Source of the DNA: an uncultured Oxalobacteraceae bacterium
GTDB lineage: Bacteria; Pseudomonadota; Gammaproteobacteria; Burkholderiales; Burkholderiaceae
NCBI GenBank assembly: GCA_946479255.1
Contig: CAMLFK010000046.1
Span: 1 to 23,875, forward strand
Direction of reading: 5' to 3'
Length of the DNA: 23,875 nt
The position numbers and the translations under genes are program-made. The stretch's first letter is position 1. Each line of letters opens with the position of its first letter. Positions 15,728 through 23,025 of this stretch are shown here, in pieces. The notes beneath the pieces were generated by a model. That model worked only from the letters and a program-made list of their open reading frames with translations, was not told the origin of the DNA and made no database searches.

Positions 15728-16933
15728 CTACTGCTGTTTTTTATAGACTTCTCTGAACGCCTTGGGCGTGCAGTCGTATTCTTCCTTGAACAGTCTGTTG
15801 AAATAAGTGACGTTCTTGTAACCGACCGAATAAGCGATTTCGCCGACGGTAGCGGTTTCAGCTTCGGCCAGCAGCCGGGCCGCTTCGGTCAGCCTGAGCT
15901 TGTTTAAATAGGTGCTGAAGGTGTACCCCAGCTCGGCCTTCAGGATATCGTTGACCTTATTGCGGTTGGCGCCGGTTTCCAGCACCACGGTATCGAGGTC
16001 GAGTTCCGGATCGGCATAGCGGGTTGCCATGACGCGCAGGATGGCGCTCTTTTCCTTGTCGCGGTGCGGTTCGATCGCCAGCTGCTGGTAGGCGACCAGC
16101 GGCATGTCGCGCTGTATCTTGTTTTGCAGTTCATCCTGCAATGAACGGGTGTAGGCGCGGAAGAACCACAGCGCATAGCCTGCCCAGGCCAGCAGCAGTA
16201 CGGCCGCCAGCACCATCAGGTAGCGGGTGTCGCGGCCGTTCAGGTTGATCTCTTCGATTTCAAACTGCGAGTTCACACCGGCCGGGGCGCGGAAGCTGGC
16301 GCCGAACTCGATCTGGGCGACCCTGTCGAACTTGTAGCCGCGTTCTCCCAGATCGATCTTATACGTATCGGCCCACCATTCGGGCACCGTCAGGCGGGTC
16401 AGGTCGAGCTCGATCCTGGAAGCGGCTTCGCCGCAGGAAAAGTAGGTGTACGGCGGGCGATAGCTGCCCAGGTCGCCCGGTTTCGAGGCCTTCTTGTCGA
16501 AGGTGGCAATGCTCATGTAGAGCGTGTTGGCTGGCGCGCAACGGATTACGAATGAAATCGTGTTGTAGCGCGACAGGTCGACGTGGCGGATCTTTCCAGC
16601 TGTATCCTTGAACCGCATGGCCGCGGCGGCACTGCGATCCGGCTTGTTTGACAGCGAGAAGTCAAAACTGAGCTTGTCTTGCTGGATCCGCGAGCGCATG
16701 GTCGAGCCGCCTTCCGGCGAGGAATCGACGCGCGTTTCCAGTTCCCAGGCCAAGGTGCCGGTCTTAGTTGGCAGCAGGGAGTCGTGCAAGTAACTTTTTG
16801 TGAAACCGAACCAGGCGACGAGACTGCTGATCACCATTAGTAATAGTAGTCGTGTTAGTGCTCTTCGATAGAATTCATGCATGGGGTGAGTTGCGGTGTT
16901 AGTACTGGCGAAAGGCAACATCATGCCATCCAT
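15728..16933 (-). CDS. Membrane-anchored AraC-family regulator with periplasmic jelly-roll-like sensor
   Basis: A 401-residue protein. Transmembrane helix 1 is at about 26-44 (LTRLLLLMVISSLVAWF) and helix 2 at about 238-258 (YLMVLAAVLLLAWAGYALWFF). The ~190 residues between them should be periplasmic. They show a beta-sandwich pattern (ISFVIRC, LYMSIATF, IELDLTRLTVPEWW, RVAQIEFG, FEIEEINLNG) like that of CBM11/CIA30-type sugar-binding folds. A linker follows, then an AraC HTH domain (about 295-398) with GEIAYSVGYKNVTYFNRLFK and the family's closing P-x-x-FR. It probably senses a glycan in the periplasm and activates the adjacent receptor/GH2 genes; this is inference. The start is uncertain: ATG 16933, 16924, 16921 or 16882 are all in frame, and all keep both helices. 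It is encoded just upstream of the receptor, on the same strand. Typical AraC proteins are soluble and about 300 residues. Confidence 0.85.
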   Translation of the reverse strand: MDGMMLPFASTNTATHPMHEFYRRALTRLLLLMVISSLVAWFGFTKSYLHDSLLPTKTGTLAWELETRVDSSPEGGSTMRSRIQQDKLSFDFSLSNKPDRSAAAAMRFKDTAGKIRHVDLSRYNTISFVIRCAPANTLYMSIATFDKKASKPGDLGSYRPPYTYFSCGEAASRIELDLTRLTVPEWWADTYKIDLGERGYKFDRVAQIEFGASFRAPAGVNSQFEIEEINLNGRDTRYLMVLAAVLLLAWAGYALWFFRAYTRSLQDELQNKIQRDMPLVAYQQLAIEPHRDKEKSAILRVMATRYADPELDLDTVVLETGANRNKVNDILKAELGYTFSTYLNKLRLTEAARLLAEAETATVGEIAYSVGYKNVTYFNRLFKEEYDCTPKAFREVYKKQQ

Positions 16934-17108
16934 TGGCTATTCCCGGTGAGTTTGACTGCTAAGTGTTGTATAGACGAACAGGATCTGCGCGCCGCCCTTG
17001 ACGAACGCGCGGCGCGGGTTCTCGGTGGTGAGCGATTTACTGTGGAGGTGGCGGAGCGGATACGACAGGCTTGCTGGGACGGGTGCTTGCTAATGGCAGA
17101 TCGTCATC

Positions 17109-17300
17109 AAAAAAAAGGTCAGGCTATTGGGTCCGCGGGAACTCGCAAGCCTGACCAACCATCTGGAATGGGTTTCCCCGATGGAGAGAGACATCAACAA
17201 CATCGAACGCATGCAAACATGCGTTCACAGCCGGCGGGCAGGAGTTGATTCGCATGACCCCCACGCCAATGTGGGTCACGCAATCCTGCTCGGCTGAACA
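17109..17300 (-). ncRNA. Candidate structured small RNA or attenuator leader
   Basis: On the - strand three stem-loops follow one another. The first is a long imperfect hairpin closed by GCAGGA/TCCTGC (17284-17289 with 17238-17243) with an inner TGACCC/GGGTCA stem (17255-17260/17273-17278). The second is a perfect 9-bp hairpin (17205-17226) with a 4-base loop. The third is a 9-bp stem (17117-17125/17148-17156) with a 22-base loop, directly followed by eight T (17109-17116 as A on +), which is a rho-independent terminator. No gene on the - strand ends here, so the terminator needs an RNA of its own. It lies 175 bases upstream of the AraC-type start on the same strand. It could be a free ~190-nt sRNA or a premature-termination leader. 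I do not recognise a known RNA family, and the 5' end is a guess. Confidence 0.4.
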
Positions 17301-17430
17301 GAAGATTAGCAAGCAAGAATGAGACTTCAGTAGCGATCGCCCGAAAAAAACTAACAGCGTGCGGATAGTTCAAAGGTTTGGTGCAGGAGTTAAATAGGGC
17401 GGTCGAAACAGGGCTTGCCCACTTGTGTGC

Positions 17431-17547
17431 TCAGGCGGCCAAGCGCATTTCAAGCCGCTTGATGAGCGGATGCATATTCTCGGGCGGCACCGGCGGCGCG
17501 CACAGGCCGGTCATTCGGGTGTCAGAATTGCACGTTAATATATGCAT
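17431..17547 (-). CDS. Possible 38-residue small ORF
   Basis: A short open frame from ATG 17547 to TGA 17431, with an inner ATG at 17514 that would give 27 residues (starting MTGLCAPPVPPENM). From the inner ATG on, nearly all codons end in G or C, as in the true genes of the window. There is no recognisable domain and no clear ribosome binding site, and the 5' part overlaps the nuclease promoter region. It could be a small protein, the tail of a decayed gene, or chance. Confidence 0.15.
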   Translation of the reverse strand: MHILTCNSDTRMTGLCAPPVPPENMHPLIKRLEMRLAA

Positions 17548-17564
17548 GACAACGCCAATCATCC

Positions 17565-17569
17565 GAGGA
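17565..17569 (+). promoter_or_regulatory. Ribosome binding site that sets the nuclease start
   Basis: GAGGA lies 5 bases before ATG 17575. The in-frame ATG at 17542 has no such element, so the 367-residue form is preferred. Confidence 0.65.
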
Positions 17570-17574
17570 TCAGC

Positions 17575-18678
17575 ATGCAAGCGCCCGTGCCGCACAACCC
17601 AGTCGTCGTTACCCTGAACGTCCTGCCCGATGGCAGCGTTACCCTGATCGATCCGGCCCGCCCGCACAACACGCGCGCCTCGGATGCGCCCGGAGGCGAA
17701 CCGGCACGCCGCCGTGCGCGTTTCGACGCGCCGTTCGACGCCAACTATGCGGGCCGGGCGGGGTTCGAACGGGCCTTCTTCGGCAGCGGCATGGCGGCCA
17801 TCGATCTGCCGCAGCTGGCACCAGGCCTGCGCGAACAGTGCGCGCCGCTGCTGGACGGCTCGGGCTATGAATTGCGCTATCATCATTTCAGCGTCGTGAT
17901 GCACCGCGCGCGCCGGCTGGCCGTGTACAGCGCGGCCAACGTCTCGGCCGGCCAGCGCTTCCAGATGGCGCGCCCGAGCGACGTCTGGCGCACCGACCCG
18001 CGCATCGCCCAGGACGCGCAACTGGCCAATTTCTACTACGCCAACAACCAGTTCGACCGCGGCCACCTGACCCGCCGCGAAGACCTCGAATTCGGCGCCA
18101 CGCCAAAGGACGCGCTGCAATCGGCGGCCGATACCTGCCACTGGACCAATTGCGCCCCGCAGCACGCGCGCTTCAATCAGAACAAGGAGCTGTGGCAGGG
18201 GCTGGAAGGCTTCGTGCTGGAGCAGGGGATCTTGCAGGGCAAGTTGAATGTGCAGGTGTTCACCGGGCCGGTCTTCGCCGGTGACGACCCGGTGTACCAG
18301 CGCTTCCCCGAGATCCAGTATCCGCTGCGCTTCTGGAAGGTGCTCGTGGCGCTCGGCGAAAACGACCGGGTGTACGCCACCGGCTATCTGCTCGACCAGA
18401 GCGGCGCGGTCAAGCAGCACGGCCTGGAAGCGGTGCCGCCCTTCGGCGCCTTCCGCACTTTCCAGGTGAGCGTGGCCGAGATCGAGCGGCTGACGCAACT
18501 GAGCTTCACGGGTGCCGATCCCCAAGGCGCGCCATTGCAGCTGCGCGATCACGACCCGTTTGTGCAGCAGCGCCGCATCCGCCTGCGCGACACCGTCGCG
18601 GCCGGCAAGTTGCCCTCTGGCGCAGCGCCGGGGGATTACGCGCCGCTGCACGCATTCGAGGACATCATCCTCGCCTGA
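17575..18678 (+). CDS. DNA/RNA non-specific endonuclease (NUC1 type), no signal peptide
   Basis: A 367-residue protein of the beta-beta-alpha-metal nuclease family. DRGH (161-164) is the Serratia-nuclease motif with the general-base histidine H164. TNCAPQHARFNQNKELW (191-207) holds the metal-binding asparagine, probably N201 in FNQ. VQVFTGPVF (227-234) is a typical core strand. Members cleave single- and double-stranded DNA and RNA using Mg2+. Unlike secreted relatives the N-terminus (MQAPVPHNPVVVTLNVLPDG) has no signal peptide or membrane helix, so it is cytoplasmic or exported by another route. About 110 extra residues precede the core. No immunity-like partner gene is visible nearby. It is convergent with the LysR gene, with only 12 bases between stop codons. 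Confidence 0.88.
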   Translation: MQAPVPHNPVVVTLNVLPDGSVTLIDPARPHNTRASDAPGGEPARRRARFDAPFDANYAGRAGFERAFFGSGMAAIDLPQLAPGLREQCAPLLDGSGYELRYHHFSVVMHRARRLAVYSAANVSAGQRFQMARPSDVWRTDPRIAQDAQLANFYYANNQFDRGHLTRREDLEFGATPKDALQSAADTCHWTNCAPQHARFNQNKELWQGLEGFVLEQGILQGKLNVQVFTGPVFAGDDPVYQRFPEIQYPLRFWKVLVALGENDRVYATGYLLDQSGAVKQHGLEAVPPFGAFRTFQVSVAEIERLTQLSFTGADPQGAPLQLRDHDPFVQQRRIRLRDTVAAGKLPSGAAPGDYAPLHAFEDIILA

Positions 18679-18690
18679 ACCAAGGCAGGC

Positions 18691-19572
18691 TTATTTAGGG
18701 AAGCGTTCCATCATAAAGTCCACAAAGCTGCGCAGCTTGGGCGATCGGTAGCGCTGGGGCGGATAGACCACGCTCATCGGGCGGCTCGGCAGTTCATAGT
18801 TCGGGAACAAACGCACCAGCCGGCCCGCCAGCACATCGGCCTCTAGAAGAATAGCGGGCTGCAGCACGATGCCCATACCGTGCAATGCCGCCACCCGCAG
18901 GGCCTGGCCGTGATTGACCTGCAGCCGGCCCGACACCGGAACCTGGCAAATGCCTGCGGCGCCGCTCAAGCGCCAATGCGTGACGGCTGCGGGGGAAAAC
19001 GACAGGCACTCATGCTCGCCCAGTTCTTCCGGCTGTTGCGGGGTGCCGCGGCGCGCCAGGTAGGCCGGCGACGCGCCGATCATCAGCCGGTAAGGTGCCA
19101 GCGGCCGGGCCACCAGCGGCGAGTCGGGCAGCTCGCCGATGCGGATGGCCGCTTCGAAGCCTTCCTCCACCAGGTCGACCACGCGGTCGTTCAGGGACAG
19201 GTCGATGCTGATCTCGGGATAGCGGGCAAGATAGTCCGACAGGGCCGGCGTCAACGCCTCGGTGCCGAAGGTGACCGGCGCCGAGATGCGCAGCTTGCCG
19301 GCCGGCGCCATCTGCAGGTTTTGCGCGTGGGTGTCGGTGTCGGCCACCAGCCGCAGGATCTCCTTGCAGCGGGCGTAGTACTCCTCGCCGAAAGCGGTCA
19401 GGTGCTGGCGGCGGGTGGTGCGGGTCACCAGCGTCATCCCCAGGCGCTTTTCCAGCGTGCGCACGTGATTGCCCGCCATCGTCGACGACATCCCGCAGGC
19501 CACCGCCGCAGCGCTCAGGCTGCCGCGTTCCACCGTCATGACATACACCTTCATGCTGTCGAAGAGGTCCAT
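18691..19572 (-). CDS. LysR-family transcriptional regulator
   Basis: A 293-residue protein. The N-terminal winged HTH spans about 1-60 (MKVYVMTVERGSLSAAAVAC, then MSSTMAGNHVRTLEKRLG and TRTTRR). A periplasmic-binding-protein-like effector domain follows (about 90-290), with GKLRISAPVTFG, AAIRIGELPDSPLVARPL and GMGIVLQPAILLEADV. It belongs to the large subgroup of aromatic- or quinone-responsive LysR proteins often divergent from an oxidoreductase. It is divergently transcribed from the dehydrogenase at 19669 with 96 bases between starts, so it most likely regulates that gene and itself. Its effector is unknown. No strong ribosome binding site precedes ATG 19572. Confidence 0.93.
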   Translation of the reverse strand: MDLFDSMKVYVMTVERGSLSAAAVACGMSSTMAGNHVRTLEKRLGMTLVTRTTRRQHLTAFGEEYYARCKEILRLVADTDTHAQNLQMAPAGKLRISAPVTFGTEALTPALSDYLARYPEISIDLSLNDRVVDLVEEGFEAAIRIGELPDSPLVARPLAPYRLMIGASPAYLARRGTPQQPEELGEHECLSFSPAAVTHWRLSGAAGICQVPVSGRLQVNHGQALRVAALHGMGIVLQPAILLEADVLAGRLVRLFPNYELPSRPMSVVYPPQRYRSPKLRSFVDFMMERFPK

Positions 19573-19619
19573 TTGCCAGTCATGCTTTCAAATCGATCAA
19601 GAAAATGGCAGTTTATCCC

Positions 19620-19648
19620 AAAAGATTTTCGAATCACACTGATCTTTT
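19620..19648. promoter_or_regulatory. Candidate LysR operator in divergent intergenic region
   Basis: AAAAGAT (19620-19626) and ATCTTTT (19642-19648) form a perfect 7-bp dyad with 15 bases between the arms, in the 96-base gap between the LysR and dehydrogenase starts. An inner GATT-TTCG-AATC dyad lies within it. Placement and symmetry fit a LysR binding site; binding is inferred. Confidence 0.4.
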
Positions 19649-19668
19649 CAACAAAGCAAAGGAAGATC

Positions 19669-20673
19669 ATGAAAGCCATTGAACTCGCCGCGCCCTCGCT
19701 CACCGCATTCCGCCAGGCCGAACGGCCGGAACCTGTAGCCGCCCATGGCGAAGTGCTACTCCGCCTGCGCGCGGCCAGCCTGAACTACATCGACGTGGCT
19801 ATCGCCACCGGCAATTTCCCTGGCGCCAGCTTTCCAATGATCCCCGTTGCCGATGGCGCCGGTGAAATAGCCGCGCTTGGCGAAGGCGTCGACGGACTGG
19901 CCATCGGCGAGCGCGTGATTCCCCACTTCATGCCCAATTGGCAGGCCGGCGCGATGGCCGCGCACAAGGTCAGCGCGATGCGCGGCATCACCGTGCCCGG
20001 TTCGCTGTCCGAATACGTCGCCGTGCCGGCCGCCAGCCTGGTGGCCGTGCCTGAGCACCTCGACTTCGTCCAGGCAGCTACTTTGCCGATTGCCGCCACG
20101 ACCGCCTGGAACGCCGTGCGCTCCGCCCAGCTGCGCCCCGGCTCGGTTGTGCTCTTGCTGGGGACCGGCGGGGTCAGCATCTTTGCCCTGCAATTTGCCA
20201 AGGCATCCGGCGCCACCGTGATCCTCGCATCCTCGTCCGACGAGAAGCTGGAACGTGCCCGCCGGCTCGGTGCCGACCATCTGATCAACTACCGCGCCAC
20301 GCCCGACTGGGACGCCCGCGTTCTGGAACTCTCCGGCGGACGCGGTGCCGACCTGGTGGTCGAAACCGTGGGCGGCGCCACGTTCGCGCGCTCGCTCAAC
20401 GCGGCGGCGGTTGGTGGCACGGTCTTCACGGTCGGCTTCCTCGGCGGCACTGGCGCCGCCTTCGACCTGATGCCCGTCATCGTCAAGGCCTTGCGCATCG
20501 TCGGCAACAGCACCGGCTCGGTCGCCGACCTGGCGGAAGCGGCGCGCGCCATTGCCGCCAACCGCATTGTGCCGGTGATCGACCGGGTGTTCGACATCGG
20601 CGAGACCCGTGCCGCATACGCGGAGCTGAGCGCGGGCGGCCGTCACTTCGGTAAGATCGCCATTGCCCATTGA
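19669..20673 (+). CDS. Medium-chain dehydrogenase/reductase (quinone oxidoreductase/alcohol dehydrogenase-like)
   Basis: A 334-residue MDR-superfamily protein with a GroES-like N-terminal domain (NYIDVAIATGNFPG, IPVADGAGEIAALGEGVDGL) and a Rossmann NAD(P)-binding domain (VVLLLGTGGVSIFALQFAKA, at about 159-178). The usual catalytic-zinc Cys and the structural-zinc Cys cluster are absent, so it is a zinc-independent reductase of the quinone-oxidoreductase/enoyl-reductase kind. It probably reduces a quinone, enone or aldehyde with NADPH. GGAAG (19661-19665) lies 3 bases before ATG 19669; longer open frame upstream runs antisense through the LysR gene and is not used. Divergence from the LysR gene implies regulation by it. 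Confidence 0.9.
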   Translation: MKAIELAAPSLTAFRQAERPEPVAAHGEVLLRLRAASLNYIDVAIATGNFPGASFPMIPVADGAGEIAALGEGVDGLAIGERVIPHFMPNWQAGAMAAHKVSAMRGITVPGSLSEYVAVPAASLVAVPEHLDFVQAATLPIAATTAWNAVRSAQLRPGSVVLLLGTGGVSIFALQFAKASGATVILASSSDEKLERARRLGADHLINYRATPDWDARVLELSGGRGADLVVETVGGATFARSLNAAAVGGTVFTVGFLGGTGAAFDLMPVIVKALRIVGNSTGSVADLAEAARAIAANRIVPVIDRVFDIGETRAAYAELSAGGRHFGKIAIAH

Positions 20674-20883
20674 GCAAAGGCGCCGCGCGCATCAGTCGAT
20701 CTGTTCGTGATGCCCACTGTCGCCGCGCCGCCAATAGCTTGAGGCCCGCACCTGGCCTTTGTCCATCACCGAAGAATAAACCGGTGCGTGGGGTGCGGAG
20801 CGGGGCGCAATGGCGCTGTACAATCTCGTCCGGCTTTTTGCCCCTTACCTCGATCAATGCCTTTGCAGTAGAAAGACCGTTTT

Positions 20884-21702
20884 TTGCATTTCAAGATTAC
20901 GCATTACCTGATTGCGCGCCTTGCCCTTGTATTGCTGGTGTTTTCAGCGCCCACGGTTTTCGCGCGGGTTCAGCCGGCGATCGCCGCCACATTCGAACAA
21001 TGTCCGGAATTCTTCGCGGAGCGCCGTCCACCGGTTCTGTTGGAGGTTCGCCAGGGCAGGCTGCGCTCCCTATGCTACGACGCGTTTGCGGTCCTGCATT
21101 CCGGTACCACCAAGACGCCGCTCTATGTCGCCGAACGCATCAGCAGAGCCGATCTGGTCGATGCACGCGGCGAAAAACGCGCCACCCGCTTCTTCGAGGA
21201 CGCCCGTCTGCCGAGGAGTGAACGCGCGGATCTGGACGACTATAAGGGCAGCGGATACGCGCGTGGTCACATGGCGCCCGCCGCGAACATGGCGAACCCC
21301 GATGCCATGGCACAGAGCTTTTCGCTGGCGAATATCGTCCCGCAGGCGCCGCGCAATAATTCAGGTGCGTGGGCCAGTATTGAAAAGGCTACGCGCAAGT
21401 ATGTGATGCGCGCGCGCGGGGATGTGTTTGTGATTACCGGGCCGGTGTTCGATGGGGCGGCCACGACGATTGGTCCCGGCCGGGTGCAGGTGCCGCGTGC
21501 GCTGTTCAAACTGGTGTACGACCCGGCTGCCGGACGGGCCTGGGCGCATTGGCTGGAGAATGCCGACAATGCGCGGGTGGGGCGGCCGATCAGCTATTCG
21601 GAACTGGTCAGGCGTACGGGTATCGAATTTCTGCCGGGTGCCCGCTTATCTGAATCGCTGCCGCAGCAAATCACCGATGCCCTGCGGCGGGCGATTTATT
21701 AG
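20884..21702 (+). CDS. Secreted DNA/RNA non-specific endonuclease (NUC1 type)
   Basis: A 272-residue protein. Residues 1-27 (HYLIARLALVLLVFSAPTVF, then AR) form a signal peptide, so it should act in the periplasm or outside. The core has GYARGHMAPAANM (124-136) with catalytic H129, and NIVPQAPRNNSGAW (150-163) with the metal-binding Asn. FVITGPVF (182-189) matches the family's core strand. Two cysteines (C40, C64) could form a disulfide. The motif reads ARGH instead of DRGH, a common variant. The start is a TTG at 20884: no ATG in this frame gives a signal peptide, and the next Met (130) is inside the active site. A weak AGAAAG lies upstream. The role may be nutrient release or defence of the cell surface from foreign DNA. 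This is the second NUC1-type enzyme in 3.3 kb, and the two share only the core motifs. Confidence 0.85.
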   Translation: MHFKITHYLIARLALVLLVFSAPTVFARVQPAIAATFEQCPEFFAERRPPVLLEVRQGRLRSLCYDAFAVLHSGTTKTPLYVAERISRADLVDARGEKRATRFFEDARLPRSERADLDDYKGSGYARGHMAPAANMANPDAMAQSFSLANIVPQAPRNNSGAWASIEKATRKYVMRARGDVFVITGPVFDGAATTIGPGRVQVPRALFKLVYDPAAGRAWAHWLENADNARVGRPISYSELVRRTGIEFLPGARLSESLPQQITDALRRAIY

Positions 21703-21809
21703 TCCGCATGTTAACAAGGTGCTGAAGGGTGCGCGAGGCCTGTCGCGGCGCAGGCCCAGCATGGACAGCGCCGGTTCCTCGCGCGCGCCCCCTCGCCGTA
21801 TTTTCTGGC

Positions 21810-21815
21810 TATGAT
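21810..21815 (+). promoter_or_regulatory. Possible -10 element of the DUF3616 gene
   Basis: TATGAT (5 of 6 matches to consensus) lies 26 bases before ATG 21842. No convincing -35 is seen in the GC-rich sequence upstream. Confidence 0.3.
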
Positions 21816-21841
21816 GTTGGCACATCAATTCTTTGATCGCC

Positions 21842-22768
21842 ATGATTACGCATTCCCCGCAAGCAACTGTGCCCTTGCAGGCCACGCTGGACGAAGCATT
21901 CACGTATCGCGGCCTCTGCGACGCCTCTGCCGCGGCTGCCCTCGGGACCGACCTGTTCGTGGTCGCCAACGACGAACGCAATCAACTCAAGATCTACCGC
22001 CGCGGCGAGGCCGATCCTATCGACGTGCTCGACCTGTCCGGCTTCCTCGGCACCAAGACGGACAAGGAATCCGACCTGGAAGGCTCGGCGACGGTGGGCG
22101 AACGCATCTACTGGATTTCCTCGCATGGCCGTAACAGCAAGGGCGAAGTGCAGAAGCGCCGCTACCGGTTTTTTGCCACCGACCGTGGCTACGGCACGGT
22201 GCCACTGATACCGGTCGGGCGGCCTTGCGCCACCTTGCTGGACGACCTGATCGCCACCGAGCACCTGGCGCAGTACAAGCTGGCCGAAGCCGCATCGAGC
22301 GCGCCTGAGGCGAGCAATGGCCTGAACATCGAAGGGCTGGCCGCTGCCCAAGACGGCAGCCTGCTGATCGGCCTGCGCAACCCGGCCCCGCGCGGGATGG
22401 CCCTGGTGATCCCGCTGCTCAATCCCGTGATGCTCATCGAAGGCGCGAGCGCGAAGTTTGGCGAGGCGATCGAACTCGATCTGGGCGGGCTGGCGATCCG
22501 CAGCATCGAGCTGGTGGGCCCGGCTTACCTGATCGTGGCCGGTCCGCCGGCCGACGAGGGCGAATTCGCCCTGTACCAATGGTCCGGCAAGCGTGGCGAC
22601 CCCGCGCTCAGGCTGGACCATACGCCGCTTGGCTCCCTGCGGCCCGAGGCGCTGTTCGCCATCCCCGGCACGCGCCGAGTGCAGCTGCTCAGCGACGATG
22701 GCGGCAAGCATGTCAAGAACCTTCCCGAAGACCAGCAACAATTCCGAAGTGTGACGATGACCTTATGA
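21842..22768 (+). CDS. DUF3616 family protein
   Basis: A 308-residue protein with the DUF3616 pattern: LFVVANDERNQLKIY near the N-terminus, SDLEGSATVGERIYWISSHG in the middle, a KRRYRFFAT strand, and GLNIEGLA followed by LLIGLRNPAPRGMALVIPLL. The repeated strand-turn pattern suggests a beta-propeller-like fold. The function of the family is not known to me; some relatives are annotated as esterase- or phytase-like without proof. There is no signal peptide. ATG 21842 is chosen; an in-frame TTG at 21833 is the alternative. The stop codon overlaps the start of the next small gene (ATGA), so the two are translationally coupled. Confidence 0.8.
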   Translation: MITHSPQATVPLQATLDEAFTYRGLCDASAAAALGTDLFVVANDERNQLKIYRRGEADPIDVLDLSGFLGTKTDKESDLEGSATVGERIYWISSHGRNSKGEVQKRRYRFFATDRGYGTVPLIPVGRPCATLLDDLIATEHLAQYKLAEAASSAPEASNGLNIEGLAAAQDGSLLIGLRNPAPRGMALVIPLLNPVMLIEGASAKFGEAIELDLGGLAIRSIELVGPAYLIVAGPPADEGEFALYQWSGKRGDPALRLDHTPLGSLRPEALFAIPGTRRVQLLSDDGGKHVKNLPEDQQQFRSVTMTL

Positions 22769-22986
22769 GTGGACGACGACGAAAAGGCCAGCGCGCCGTC
22801 TCGCGTTTTTGCGAGGCGGCTGCGCAGGCCGACGGCATGCGCCGCATGCTGTTTATCTTGTTGTTGGTGGCGCTGGCATGCGCCATCGGTTTTGCCGGAA
22901 TATCGATCGAACGCCAGTTCGCGATCGACAGCTGCCTGGATGCGGGCGGCGCCTGGGACTATGTGGGGTCCGTATGTGAACTCTAG
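22765..22986 (+). CDS. Small single-pass membrane protein, 73 residues
   Basis: The start ATG overlaps the DUF3616 stop codon (ATGA at 22765-22768). The N-terminus is strongly basic (MSGRRRKGQRAVSRF), followed by one hydrophobic helix at about 28-46 (LFILLLVALACAIGFAGIS) and a short tail with two cysteines in DSCLDAGGAWDYVGSVCEL. By the positive-inside rule the tail should be periplasmic, where the cysteines could form a disulfide. Short proteins with a C-x-x-x-G-G-x-W-D-Y-x-x-x-x-C end occur in many proteobacteria without known function. A later Met (residue 25, MRRMLF) is an alternative start. Coupling suggests a link to the DUF3616 protein. Confidence 0.7.
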   Translation: MSGRRRKGQRAVSRFCEAAAQADGMRRMLFILLLVALACAIGFAGISIERQFAIDSCLDAGGAWDYVGSVCEL

Positions 22987-23025
22987 TGTCAGGCGATTTG
23001 ATGGCGAAGGGGAGAGTGGCTGAGG

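Larger units (their letters stand above)
16934..17574. other. Long intergenic region rich in inverted repeats
   Basis: About 640 bases between the divergent AraC-type and nuclease genes without a convincing protein gene. It holds four perfect inverted repeats: 16988-16995/17009-17016 (8 bp), 17117-17125/17148-17156 (9 bp, with a T-run on the - strand), 17205-17213/17218-17226 (9 bp, 4-base loop), and 17255-17260/17273-17278 inside a longer imperfect stem. The leader of the AraC-type gene and the promoter of the nuclease must also lie here. A + strand frame at 16877-17248 is open but shows no known domain. Confidence 0.6.

Noticed and set aside
16877..17248. 123-codon + strand frame in the intergenic region
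   Set aside because: A middle part (about 16970-17100) reads as a plausible helical peptide, but there is no ribosome binding site or known domain, the start overlaps the AraC-type gene, and the end runs through terminator and hairpin structures. It may at most be a gene remnant.
17124..17312. 62-codon - strand frame over the hairpins
   Set aside because: It coincides with three stem-loops and overlaps the terminator stem; codon use is not gene-like. An RNA reading explains the region better.
17431..18651. 406-codon open frame on the - strand
   Set aside because: Mostly antisense to the NUC1 nuclease, which has DRGH and metal-binding motifs. Only its last ~38 codons, beyond the nuclease, were kept as a weak separate candidate.
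18880..19668. Upstream extension of the dehydrogenase frame (would give 597 residues)
   Set aside because: The extension runs antisense through the LysR gene and adds non-protein-like sequence. ATG 19669 with GGAAG upstream begins the normal family N-terminus.
21738..21757. GGCCTG/CAGGCC 6-bp dyad after the secreted nuclease
   Set aside because: Short stem, 8-base loop, no T-run, in very GC-rich sequence; cannot be told from chance.
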